Assembly: GCF_014279755.1 (NCBI RefSeq)
Contig: NZ_CP047951.1
Location: 1,488,001 to 1,552,000, forward strand
Reading direction: 5' to 3'
DNA: 64,000 nt
DNA from: Synechococcus sp. PROS-U-1
GTDB lineage: Bacteria > Cyanobacteriota > Cyanobacteriia > PCC-6307 > Cyanobiaceae
In this document: positions 7,157 to 15,917 of the stretch, one piece after another
Layout: each line of letters opens with the position of its first letter
How positions within the stretch are numbered: position 1 is the stretch's first letter
Notes under the pieces: generated by a model
What the model saw: only the letters and a program-made list of their open reading frames with translations
The model's database searches: none
Told to the model about the DNA's origin: nothing
Translations under genes and position numbers: made by a program

Positions 7157-10100
7157 TCAACCTCCCATGCCGCCTCCCCCCGGAGTGAGCATGCGAATGG
7201 CCTCGCCAGCCTCGAGCTCCAGCTGAACAGAACCGGGTAGGGGATGCTCCGCCCCGTGACAGTCCAGGCGCAGATTCACACCACAAGCTCCGTTGGACCC
7301 ACCGTTGAGCCCGAACGGAGGCACCTGCCGGGATCCACTGATCAACGACACACACATCGGTTCAAGGAAACGGATCGTGCGCTCCAGGCCGTCGCCCCCA
7401 GGCCAACGGCCGTTCCCACCACTGCCGCAACGCACAGCGAAGGATTCCAGCCGCACCGGATAACGGCTTTCCAGCACTTCGGGATCCGTCAGCCTTGAGT
7501 TGGTCATGTGCGATTGCAGGCCCACGGAGCCCGCAAAGCCCTCCCCAGCGCCACCACCACCGGCAACCGTTTCGTAGTACTGACAGCGCCCATTGCCGAA
7601 GCTGAAATTGTTCATCGTTCCCTGGCCGGCCGCCTGGACACCAAAGGCACCGAACAACAGATTGCAGAGCGCCTGAGACACCTCCACATTGCCGGCCACC
7701 ACAGCGGCGGGAGACCGCGGATTGATCAGGCAGCCTGCCGGCACCACCAAATCGAGGGGCGCGAAACAGCCTTCGTTCAAGGGGATGTCGTTGTCGAGGA
7801 GACAACGGATCACGTACAGCACGGCCGCGCGCGTCACCGCCAGGGGGGCATTGAAGTTGCCCGGCCGTTGGGGCGATGTCCCGCTGAAATCCAACCGCAA
7901 CCGTTGGCTTTGCTGGTCAAGCCTGGCCTCCACCATCAGGCACGAGCCATCGTCCAGCTGAAGCTGATGACGGGCGTCCTTCAGGCGCAAGAGAAGCCGC
8001 TGAACACTGCTGGCCGCCTCCTGCTGCAGCAAGGTCATCTGCTGTTGCACCAGGGCCTCCCCCTCCCGCTCCACGAGGGATTGCAGCGCCACAATCCCAG
8101 CCTGGTTGGCCGCCACCTGCGCCTGCAGGTCGGCCAGTAGTTCTGATGGATTGCGGGGCGGCGTCGCCATGCCGCTCCACACCGCTTCCAAATCAGCGGA
8201 CAGGACCCGGCCCTGGCGCACGAACAGCAGGTTGCGCAGCAGCAGCCCCTCATCTGCAATGGTGCGACTGAAGGACGGCATCGACCCTGGGGCGATGCCT
8301 CCCACATCGGAGTGGTGCCCCCGGCTGGCCACAAAGAAGCTGGGCTGATCCCCGTTGCAGAACACCGGTGAGATGGCCGTGATATCGGGCAGATGGGTGC
8401 CGCCGTGAAAGGGGTCGTTGCTGAGCAGCGTGTCGCCCGGCTGCAGCGGTGCGACATCACCGGCAGCCACCTGGGCCAGCAGGTCGCGCACACTGTCGCC
8501 CATCGAACCCAGGTGCACCGGAATGTGGGGGGCATTGGCCACCAGGGCACCCATGCCATCGAACAAGGCACAGGAGAAATCCAGGCGCTCGCGAATGTTC
8601 ACAGACCGGCTGCTCTGCCGCAGCTGTTCCCCCATCTGTTCGGCGATTGCCATGAAGCGGTGGCGAAACAGTTCCGCCTGCAGCGGATCGTCCGCATCAC
8701 CCTCCGCCAGAGAGGGGGAACCGACCTGCAGCTGCCGGCGATCCAACAACAACGAGTCCCCCTGCGCCACCCGTGCCTGCCAGCCCTCCTCAAGCACCGT
8801 GCAGCCGGTGGCTTCCGCGATCAGAGCCGGGCCTGAGATCCTTTGATCCAGCACCAGGGCACTGCGCTCGTACAGGGGAACCTGGGTCCAGCCACTCTGC
8901 TCGAGGTGCATCGGCACCAGCTGGAAAACCGCCAGTTCTGACGTTCGTTCGGCAATCCCATTCGGCCTATTCGGCCCATTCGCTGCTGTCGCTTCAAACT
9001 GTTGGGGTGCTGTGACCTCGACGTTGAGCTGTTCGACGACCAGGGCCTGATCGTCATCGATGCAGTAGCCGAAGCGCAATTGATGGCTCGCCTGGAAGGC
9101 CGAGATCACCGCATCAACGCCTTGCTCGGCAGACCAGGTGAGCACCAGGGTCTGGTCGGCAGTGGGATAACGCAGGGCAATGTTGACCCAAACCTCGGGT
9201 GCCCCAGCGGCCGGCTCTGCACCATCACCCTGACGACGCAGCACCTCCTGCGCCTCATGGGCCAGCACCTCAACCTGATGTGGCAAGCCAGCAAGCAGGG
9301 CAGGAGACAGTGGAGCGCCGAGATGCAGTTGCTTGCGGCAGCGCTGCCGGGCCTGTCCCATTCCAAAGGCGGAGAGAACTCCAGCCATGGGGTGCAACAG
9401 CACCGTGTTGAGCCCCAGTTCATCCGCCAGGCGACAGGCGTGCTGACCACCGGCACCGCCATAGGCCACCAGCACCCCACCACGGATGTCCTGCCCCCGA
9501 TGCAGCGACACCCGGCGAATGGCAGCGGCCATCGATTCCACCGCCAGTTGCAACGCCCCCGCCGCCACGCGTTCCGGGGTCTGCCCGAGCGCTTCGGCAA
9601 GGTCGGCGAAGGCACGCCGCACGACCTCAACATCCGGTGGCAGATCAGCGGACGCGCCGAACACCGCCGGGAAGCGCTGCACCTGCAGACGCCCCAACAG
9701 CAGGTTGGCGTCGGTGATGGTGAGCGGTCCGCCCGCCCGGTAGCAGGCCGGTCCCGGGCGCGCCCCGGCTGAGCGGGGACCCACCCGCAGGCGCCCCCCC
9801 TGCAGCTCCAGCACCGATCCGCCTCCGGCCGCCACCGTTTCAATCGGCAAGCGGGGGGCCAGCAACTGCAAGCCGGCGATCTCGGTTTGCTCCTTGACCT
9901 GCCGCAACGCCTGGGCATCAGCGGAAGCCACGCAGAACACATCCGTCGACGTCCCCCCCATGTCGAACCCCAGCACCGGCACCCCCTCAAAACCGACCAG
10001 CCGCGCCGCCGCGATCGCTCCCACCATTCCGGCTGCCGGTCCGGAAAGGATGGTGTCTTTGGCCTGCAGCTTGGCGGGAGCCTGCAACGCGCCGCTGGAA

Positions 10101-10810
10101 GTCATCACCCGCAGTGGCGTGGCAGATCCCAGCGCCCCTCGCACTTGCTGCAGGTAGCCATCCAGCACCGGATGCACGGCCCCCTCCACCAACGCCGTCT
10201 GCCCCCGCGGCACCAGGCGGGGCATCACGCTCACCTGATGGGAGCAGACCACGGTGCGAAAGCCAACCTCGCGCAGCATTGCCGCACAACGCTGCTCATG
10301 GACTGGATTGCGCTGGGCATGCAGGAACGCCACCACGGCGACGTCTAGACCGGAACGGCGCTGCTCCTCCAGGCGCCGCCGCAACAGCTGATCCAGCACC
10401 AAGGCCTCCACCTCATCCCCCCGGGCATCGAGTCGACCGGCCACCTCCAGCACCGTTTCAGCCAGGAAGGATCGCTTGGGCTGGTGAAGTGCAAAGAGAT
10501 CATCGCGATGCTGATCGCCGATCCACAGCTGATCCCTGAGGCCGGCATTGGTGAGCAACAGCAATGGCGCACCACAGCCCTCCAGCAGCGCATTGGTGGC
10601 CACGGTGGTGCCGAGGCGCACCTCATCGACATCCCCCAAATCCTCACGAGACGACGCCGAATCCAGCATCGCGACCATGGCCGACACCGCAGGGTCTCCA
10701 GAACTCGCCTGCTCAGACAGCACCTTGCGCACATGCAGCCGCCCCTCTGGATCGCGACCGATCAGATCGGTGAAGGTGCCACCGCGATCAATCCAGAAGC
10801 ACCAACCCAT
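7157..10810 (-). CDS. oplAH: 5-oxoprolinase (ATP-hydrolysing), fused hydantoinase A/B
   Basis: 1217 residues from the ATG at 10810 (MGWCFWIDRGGTFTDLIG); the frame is open further upstream but without conserved residues. The HyuA-like half (about 1-680) has the two phosphate-binding motifs, DRGGTFTD near the start and GFDMGGTSTDVF in the middle. The HyuB-like half (about 690-1217) has GDTLLSNDPFHGGTHLPD, SRGHHSDVGG and the end motif TPGGGGMGG. Together they hydrolyse 5-oxo-L-proline to glutamate using ATP, in the glutathione/gamma-glutamyl cycle. The fused form resembles the eukaryotic enzyme and differs from the split bacterial HyuA/HyuB. Confidence 0.93.
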   Translation of the reverse strand: MGWCFWIDRGGTFTDLIGRDPEGRLHVRKVLSEQASSGDPAVSAMVAMLDSASSREDLGDVDEVRLGTTVATNALLEGCGAPLLLLTNAGLRDQLWIGDQHRDDLFALHQPKRSFLAETVLEVAGRLDARGDEVEALVLDQLLRRRLEEQRRSGLDVAVVAFLHAQRNPVHEQRCAAMLREVGFRTVVCSHQVSVMPRLVPRGQTALVEGAVHPVLDGYLQQVRGALGSATPLRVMTSSGALQAPAKLQAKDTILSGPAAGMVGAIAAARLVGFEGVPVLGFDMGGTSTDVFCVASADAQALRQVKEQTEIAGLQLLAPRLPIETVAAGGGSVLELQGGRLRVGPRSAGARPGPACYRAGGPLTITDANLLLGRLQVQRFPAVFGASADLPPDVEVVRRAFADLAEALGQTPERVAAGALQLAVESMAAAIRRVSLHRGQDIRGGVLVAYGGAGGQHACRLADELGLNTVLLHPMAGVLSAFGMGQARQRCRKQLHLGAPLSPALLAGLPHQVEVLAHEAQEVLRRQGDGAEPAAGAPEVWVNIALRYPTADQTLVLTWSAEQGVDAVISAFQASHQLRFGYCIDDDQALVVEQLNVEVTAPQQFEATAANGPNRPNGIAERTSELAVFQLVPMHLEQSGWTQVPLYERSALVLDQRISGPALIAEATGCTVLEEGWQARVAQGDSLLLDRRQLQVGSPSLAEGDADDPLQAELFRHRFMAIAEQMGEQLRQSSRSVNIRERLDFSCALFDGMGALVANAPHIPVHLGSMGDSVRDLLAQVAAGDVAPLQPGDTLLSNDPFHGGTHLPDITAISPVFCNGDQPSFFVASRGHHSDVGGIAPGSMPSFSRTIADEGLLLRNLLFVRQGRVLSADLEAVWSGMATPPRNPSELLADLQAQVAANQAGIVALQSLVEREGEALVQQQMTLLQQEAASSVQRLLLRLKDARHQLQLDDGSCLMVEARLDQQSQRLRLDFSGTSPQRPGNFNAPLAVTRAAVLYVIRCLLDNDIPLNEGCFAPLDLVVPAGCLINPRSPAAVVAGNVEVSQALCNLLFGAFGVQAAGQGTMNNFSFGNGRCQYYETVAGGGGAGEGFAGSVGLQSHMTNSRLTDPEVLESRYPVRLESFAVRCGSGGNGRWPGGDGLERTIRFLEPMCVSLISGSRQVPPFGLNGGSNGACGVNLRLDCHGAEHPLPGSVQLELEAGEAIRMLTPGGGGMGG

Positions 10811-10929
10811 CCCAGGCCCTGGCCAACGTCGGTCCAGCCTGCCGCGCGGGCCGATCAACAAACCATGTCGACAGCCACCGATTGGCGGCCTGAACTGGGA
10901 ACGTTGAAAGGCCCCTGACGCCCAAACGC

Positions 10930-11886
10930 TTGGACAAGCTCGCCACCGCCTGGGCGATCTTTCAGGGGTTGCTGTTGGAAGCCATTCCCTTCCTGCTGCT
11001 GGGCGTCGCCATCGCCGGGCTGGCCCGTTGGGCGGTGCCTCCAGGCGCATGGATCGACAGGCTCCCGAAGAACCCAGTGCTGGCTCCGATCATCGGGGCC
11101 TTGATGGGGTTTGCACTTCCGGCCTGCGAATGCGGCAATGTCCCGGTCGCCCGCCGTCTGCTGGCCAGCGGCGCACCGATGGGCACCGCCTTTGGCTTTC
11201 TGTTTGCTGCGCCGGTGCTCAATCCCATCGTCCTGGCCAGCACCTGGGCAGCCTTTCCCGATCAACCCTGGCTGCTGGTGGCCCGACCGTTGGGGGCCTT
11301 TCTGCTGGCGATTCTTCTGAGTTTGTTGCTGGTGCAATTGCCGGAAACGCAGCTGCTGGCAACAGCGCTTCTGGAGGAACGCCGCATGAGCCAGCCCTTG
11401 AGCAACGTGGGGCTGCTGCAGCGCAGCAGTGGCCTGATTGGAGCTTCATCCACCACAACACGTCCAGCCACCAACCAACGGATCAAGGGCTGGCAGGTAT
11501 TGGATCAAAGCTGCCGCGAGTTTCTCGATCTCCTGGCTCTGCTGGTGCTGGGGTGTGTGATCGCAGCTCTAGTGCAGACCTGGCTGCCGCGCAGTTGGCT
11601 CTTGGCCGTTGGGGGCGCACCGACGGCGTCGATCCTGGCCTTGATGCTGCTGGCCGTCGTGGTGTCGGTCTGCTCCAGCGTGGATGCCTTTCTCGCCCTC
11701 GGATTTGCAGCTCAGATCACGCCAGGAGCCCTGCTGGCGTTTCTGTTGCTGGGCCCCGTCGTTGATCTCAAACTGGCGGGTTTGTTCACGGTGCTAATGC
11801 GCCCACGGGCCATCGTGATCACTGCAATCAGTGCGAGTCTTGGGGTGCTGCTGATCGGTCAGTGGATCAACCTGTGGCAGCTGTGA
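10930..11886 (+). CDS. DUF318/UPF0718 permease (metal-linked, YcgR/ArsP-like)
   Basis: 318 residues from a TTG at 10930, with eight or so membrane helices in two halves joined by a polar linker near residues 130-195. The hallmark ALPACECGNVPVARRL (two Cys around a Glu in a membrane re-entrant position) and the matching second-half VVSVCSSVDAFLALGF are visible. These are typical of DUF318 permeases such as ArsP and Bacillus YcgR. The next gene is the usual TIGR03943 partner, a pair controlled by Zur in Bacillus subtilis. A metal- or thiol-dependent transport role is inferred; the substrate is unknown. Confidence 0.85.
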   Translation: MDKLATAWAIFQGLLLEAIPFLLLGVAIAGLARWAVPPGAWIDRLPKNPVLAPIIGALMGFALPACECGNVPVARRLLASGAPMGTAFGFLFAAPVLNPIVLASTWAAFPDQPWLLVARPLGAFLLAILLSLLLVQLPETQLLATALLEERRMSQPLSNVGLLQRSSGLIGASSTTTRPATNQRIKGWQVLDQSCREFLDLLALLVLGCVIAALVQTWLPRSWLLAVGGAPTASILALMLLAVVVSVCSSVDAFLALGFAAQITPGALLAFLLLGPVVDLKLAGLFTVLMRPRAIVITAISASLGVLLIGQWINLWQL

Positions 11887-11896
11887 GGGTCTGGTC

Positions 11897-12553
11897 GTGC
11901 TGAAGAGCGGATCCCTGATGGTGCTCTGGGGCCTCACACTTCTGTGGAGTTTCCACAGTGGCCGCCTCGACCTGCTGCTGCGGGGGGTCTTTCACAGCCT
12001 GGTGGGGGTCACCGGCCTGTTGTTGCTGATGGCGGGAGTGGCCCTTTTGCTGCAAAAGAGTGGCCGCCGGGAACGTTGGCGATGGCCCTGGCTGCTCAGC
12101 GGCTTGATGGGCGTGCTGGTTTTGATGGTGCCGCCGACCCCCTCCTTTAGTGACCTGGCCAGCAACCGCCCCCAGGGCCTTCCAGATCCACCGGAATTGG
12201 CATTTGTGCTGCCGCCAGAACAACGCAGCCTCACGGAATGGGTGCGTTACCTGCGCAGCCAGCCAGACCCCGATCTTGTCGCTGACAACCCTGTGCGAAT
12301 CAGCGGCTTTGTCTGGAGGCAGCCGGAGGGTCCACCGCTGATCGCGAGGCTCACCGTTCGCTGTTGCCTTGCCGACGCCACACCCGCTGGCCTGGCAGTG
12401 GAGTGGCCGGAGTGGTTCACACCAAAAACCAACCAGTGGTTAGCCATAAGCGGGACGATGACAGTACAAAGCCGGAAGGATCGGCGCATCCCTGTCGTCG
12501 TTCCATCAAGCATCACACCGATTGCGAGGCCAGAACGGCCCCTGGAGCCATGA
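11897..12553 (+). CDS. TIGR03943/DUF1980-type membrane protein, permease partner
   Basis: 218 residues from a GTG at 11897, 10 bases after the permease stop. The N-terminal part has about three membrane segments (VLWGLTLLWSFHSG, LVGVTGLLLLMAGVALLL, LLSGLMGVLVLMVPP). The C-terminal part is an extracytoplasmic domain with NPVRISGFVWR, a VRCCLADATP motif and a short beta strand set ending in VPSSITPI. The family nearly always sits next to a DUF318 permease. The paired Cys could bind metal. Its stop codon overlaps the ATG of the next gene. Confidence 0.82.
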   Translation: MLKSGSLMVLWGLTLLWSFHSGRLDLLLRGVFHSLVGVTGLLLLMAGVALLLQKSGRRERWRWPWLLSGLMGVLVLMVPPTPSFSDLASNRPQGLPDPPELAFVLPPEQRSLTEWVRYLRSQPDPDLVADNPVRISGFVWRQPEGPPLIARLTVRCCLADATPAGLAVEWPEWFTPKTNQWLAISGTMTVQSRKDRRIPVVVPSSITPIARPERPLEP

Positions 12554-13872
12554 AGCAGCGGTTGTTGATGGTCATGTTGATGGCCGGAGCGGCGGTTCTG
12601 GCACAGCAACAGCTTCTGATGCGCCGAGCTCCACGGCTGGTGCGCCTCATGCCCCAACAGGTTCAGAGTGGTGCCGCTGCCCTTGATCTGCAGTTCAGTC
12701 GACCGATGAATCGGGCCAGCGTCAGCGACGCCACGCGGCTCGAGCCGAACCTGGCCCATCGGTGGATGGGAGAGACGACACCTCTGCGGATGGTGATCGA
12801 TTCAGATGTCGTGCTGAAGGCCCCGATCGCGCTGTCCCTGGCAGGCGCAGACCAACGCGCACTGATGCTGGAGAAGCAGCAATGGTGGTGGGATCCAAGA
12901 CCTTGGCTGATTGCAACGCGGCCGGTGGAGGGAGGCGAACAGGTTCAACTGCAGAACCGCTCTGGAGACTGGATCGCCATCAGTCAGGTGTGGCCCGCCA
13001 TCCCCAGCGTCGTGCCCTTAGGCAACGGCCGAGGCATCGCGATGGTGAGGCGAGACCAGAACGGCACCGAACAGGTGTGGTTGGCACAAATGACGACGAA
13101 CAGCACCGCTTCGACCTTGCCAGAGTTGGGTCCTCCGACGGTGAACAGCCGGAAGCCCTTGTTCAGAGGAGAGGTGCTCTTCGCCCACCTCAGCAGCAAC
13201 CTCAACGGCGATCTTCTGGTACAGAGCGGTGGCTTCCGCCCGGGGAGCGATCAAGCGTTGCTCGTACAGGCGGATGGCAAGCGGCAACAGTTGGCCTTGA
13301 AACCATCCGGGCCAATGCAGTTGCTGCCCGCAGGGGGAGGCGTTGTGATGCCCGTGTACGACGGACTGACACTTCGAGCACTAAGGAAGAGCGAGCAAAA
13401 GCCCCAGATCCTTCCCGGGAGCAGGGAGCTGGGGGCCTTCTGCGGCGCTTCAGGACGGGCTGTGTTGATCCGCCACTGGCCGGATTACCGACGATCAATC
13501 GAGTTGGTGGTTCCCGGGCAGGCACCGAAGCAACTCCACCTTGGCGATCAAGCGGTGCTGGGAGTGTCCTGTGACCATCGCGGCCAACGGATCTGGGCGG
13601 TTCTTGGTCGCTGGGAGCAGCAACGCGGCAATCACGAACTGGTGCTGCTCGGTGAAGACGGGCAGGTCAAGCGACGGATGCAGCTGAACCCATGGACACT
13701 CAAGGCGGGGAGCCCCATCCAGTGGAACCCTGCGACGAACCAATTGTTGATGACGCTGACACAAGCCAACCAAAATGATGCCCGTGCTGGACTCATCGAC
13801 GCTGACAACCTGCAGATCATCAAGGTGATCAACGACAACATCAGCGAAGCGCAATGGCTCAACGCTGGTTGA
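12550..13872 (+). CDS. Exported protein with N-terminal Ig-like region and possible beta-propeller
   Basis: 440 residues starting at the ATG that overlaps the previous stop (ATGA), which shows translational coupling. An N-terminal signal or anchor (MKQRLLMVMLMAGAAVLA) precedes a Big/SbsA-like Ig segment (RLMPQQVQSGAAALDLQFSR, then SVSDATRLEP). The rest is beta-rich repeats with recurring blade-like phrases (GSDQALLVQADGKRQQLAL, CDHRGQRIWAVLGRWEQQ). This suggests a propeller-type fold on the outside of the plasma membrane. The role in the permease operon is unknown. The gene converges with the His-rich protein at 13925. Confidence 0.7.
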   Translation: MKQRLLMVMLMAGAAVLAQQQLLMRRAPRLVRLMPQQVQSGAAALDLQFSRPMNRASVSDATRLEPNLAHRWMGETTPLRMVIDSDVVLKAPIALSLAGADQRALMLEKQQWWWDPRPWLIATRPVEGGEQVQLQNRSGDWIAISQVWPAIPSVVPLGNGRGIAMVRRDQNGTEQVWLAQMTTNSTASTLPELGPPTVNSRKPLFRGEVLFAHLSSNLNGDLLVQSGGFRPGSDQALLVQADGKRQQLALKPSGPMQLLPAGGGVVMPVYDGLTLRALRKSEQKPQILPGSRELGAFCGASGRAVLIRHWPDYRRSIELVVPGQAPKQLHLGDQAVLGVSCDHRGQRIWAVLGRWEQQRGNHELVLLGEDGQVKRRMQLNPWTLKAGSPIQWNPATNQLLMTLTQANQNDARAGLIDADNLQIIKVINDNISEAQWLNAG

Positions 13873-13924
13873 TCAACCGACGCACAAGATCAACTCGAAC
13901 AATGAGAGTGAACCAGCAAGAAAC

Positions 13925-14413
13925 TCACATCATCATCGAATCATGATGGTGCGCTGCACCATGATCATGAAAGGCTTCAGCCATGGCATCAGTCCAGAGA
14001 CTCATGTGCTCAAAACCGATTGAATTAATCCCCACAGGATCCTTTGGCGAACCATGATCACCATGGTCATGATCAGGCTGATCCATCACGTGAACCTTGG
14101 CCGTAATCGCACCATCCTCGGAACCACGCAACAGGGAACCGGTCCTGGACGACGAGAACGGCTTTTTCAGAACGCCACGAACCAATAACTGATCACGCCG
14201 GTCCAAAAGTCCGTTGTCATTAGAATCCAAGAACATCCGAAGACGCCCCTTACGGCGCGATTTCTTATGCAAAACGAAGCCAGAATGGCCGCCATCAAGC
14301 TCAAATGAATAATGAAAATGGCGCGATCCCACACGTCGTAAGCGCTTGAGAACCTTGGCCCATGAGCCAACTTCAGGATTCATCTTCGAGGAGCCGGAAT
14401 TCACAGGAAACAT
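13925..14413 (-). CDS. EF-hand-like, His-rich hypothetical protein
   Basis: 162 residues from the ATG at 14413; starts at 14455 and 14383 are also possible. The centre contains a canonical EF-hand loop, DSNDNGLLDRRD, fitting DxNxNGxLxxxD. The C-terminal third is rich in His and Asp (PDHDHGDHG; FHDHGAAHHHDSMMM). It therefore probably binds divalent metals. It lies downstream of the znuA/His-rich-barrel genes on the same strand but after a terminator, so it may have its own promoter or depend on readthrough. No signal peptide is obvious. Family not recognised. Confidence 0.6.
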   Translation of the reverse strand: MFPVNSGSSKMNPEVGSWAKVLKRLRRVGSRHFHYSFELDGGHSGFVLHKKSRRKGRLRMFLDSNDNGLLDRRDQLLVRGVLKKPFSSSRTGSLLRGSEDGAITAKVHVMDQPDHDHGDHGSPKDPVGINSIGFEHMSLWTDAMAEAFHDHGAAHHHDSMMM

Positions 14414-14452
14414 CTTCAAGACAGTCACAAGCGATACCCGACAACAGCTGCA

Positions 14453-14482
14453 CAAAAAAAGAGCGGCACAAAGGCCGCTCTT
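14453..14482 (-). terminator. Rho-independent terminator after the His-rich barrel gene
   Basis: A 9-bp stem (AAGAGCGGC / GCCGCTCTT) with a 6-base loop. On the minus strand it is followed by a run of seven T. It ends the znuA-barrel transcription unit. Confidence 0.85.
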
Positions 14483-14507
14483 AACAACTACTCACCCTTC
14501 ACTTGAC

Positions 14508-15875
14508 TTAAAACGCAAAAGTCACACCTGTACCTACATGATGCTGCCAGCCTTCACCCCAGCCTGGAGCATCATCCCAGCTGTATGTCTGCTGCCAATG
14601 CACAAACAACGTGGCATCACCGACGGGCACTGATAGTTCAACTTCACCAGCGAAGTCAGTCCTTGAATCCAAGCCTGCATAACTGCCAGGAACATAGAAA
14701 CGAGGACCAGCTTCAACCATCAACGAGATTTCATCATTACCAAATTTAAATCCCAAGCCAACACGTGGGTCGGTGTAATTACCAACGTACATACCATCAG
14801 ACTCCCAGCCCTGACGGTGATCCAGCGACAGATAAACACCGTTCACCAAATCCTCCAGACCATCGCCCAGGCCAAAATTCACATCACCATCTCCTAAAGC
14901 CCAAGTAATATTTGCCCCCAATTCATTCTTAAGGCCCTGAATATCATCACCTTGATCTTGGGTGACGTAATAAGGGTTCCAGGAGAGGGCAAAACTCAAA
15001 CGATCATTCGGTGCATAACGCGCCTGCAGAAAACCTCGGACATCAGTCCGCTTGAAATCGGTGTCATGTCCATGGGCGTGCTCACTGTGGGCATGACCGT
15101 GATCGTCATGACCATGGCTCTCGTGACCATGATCGTCATGCCCGTGGTCGTCATGGGCATGAGCTTTGTGATCATGACCTTTGTGGTCGTGATCTCGATG
15201 AGCCTTGTTCTTGTTCTTCCGCCGAGGACGATCATGCTCCTTGTGGTCATGACCTTCATGATCATGATGATCATGCTTGGCTTTTAACTTGGGCCCAGCA
15301 GAACGTTTTGCCTTACTGCGTCGATGGCTGGCATGGTCATGATCGTGATCTTCATGATCATGTTCGTGGTGATCATGATTGTCATGCTTCGCATGTTTAG
15401 CGCGCTTGCCACGTTTGCCTTTCTTTGAGCGTTTTTCATGCTTTTCATGGTGGTCATGTTCTGAATGATCCTCATGATCATCGTGATCGCCATGGTCATC
15501 GTGGTCGCCGTGATCATCGTGATCACCGTGATCATCGTGATCACCGTGAACATGAACCTTGCCGTAAAAGTGCTCGGCTTCTCCCCAGACAAGTGCTGGT
15601 CCTACGGCCGCCTCAATGGCAAAGGAGCCTCCGTTCCCCAACCCCCACTCGAAGACGCCACCAAAGAGACCATCAATCGCGTAGTGCTTTGGATCACCAT
15701 CCAAATTGGTGTCAAATCCACCGTGCCCTTCGACGGTAAGGATGGGCGTGAAGTCAAATTCGCCAGCTTCAAGCGATTCCTCCCCACCACCATGGGAGCC
15801 GTGCGCTTGAACAGGAGCAATAGACGCGAAAGGGCTCAAAAGAAGAGCCAGAAGCAGAAATCGAGACCGAAACAT
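14508..15875 (-). CDS. Outer-membrane beta-barrel protein with long His/Asp-rich insert
   Basis: 455 residues. A signal peptide ends near PVQAHGSHGGG. A first beta section follows (EFDFTPILTVEGHGGFDTN; FGGVFEWGLGNGGSFAIEAA). Residues about 107-277 form an extraordinary insert with tandem HGDHDD units, then mixed His/Lys/Asp stretches. The second beta section runs to a C-terminal Phe (VGTGVTFAF), a typical outer-membrane insertion signal. It follows znuA by 42 bases with no terminator between, so it is probably in the same zinc-responsive operon. A zinc-capturing or zinc-gated porin is inferred. TonB-box and plug features of ZnuD are not seen. Confidence 0.8.
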   Translation of the reverse strand: MFRSRFLLLALLLSPFASIAPVQAHGSHGGGEESLEAGEFDFTPILTVEGHGGFDTNLDGDPKHYAIDGLFGGVFEWGLGNGGSFAIEAAVGPALVWGEAEHFYGKVHVHGDHDDHGDHDDHGDHDDHGDHDDHEDHSEHDHHEKHEKRSKKGKRGKRAKHAKHDNHDHHEHDHEDHDHDHASHRRSKAKRSAGPKLKAKHDHHDHEGHDHKEHDRPRRKNKNKAHRDHDHKGHDHKAHAHDDHGHDDHGHESHGHDDHGHAHSEHAHGHDTDFKRTDVRGFLQARYAPNDRLSFALSWNPYYVTQDQGDDIQGLKNELGANITWALGDGDVNFGLGDGLEDLVNGVYLSLDHRQGWESDGMYVGNYTDPRVGLGFKFGNDEISLMVEAGPRFYVPGSYAGLDSRTDFAGEVELSVPVGDATLFVHWQQTYSWDDAPGWGEGWQHHVGTGVTFAF

Positions 15876-15917
15876 GAGATGAAATTGAAGAGGTTTGAGC
15901 GTTTGCTATGAGCTAAT

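Noticed and set aside
14900-15560. Repeated CATGATCATGG-like units as a CRISPR or DNA satellite
   Set aside because: Units are short, uneven and in frame with HGDHDD codons; no spacers and no cas genes.
15000-15911. Long Met/Ile/Val-rich open frames opposite and beside the His-rich barrel gene
   Set aside because: They are shadows of the GAT/CAT-rich repeat coding for His and Asp; the opposite strand reads as Met/Ile/Val repeats with no start signals or family features.
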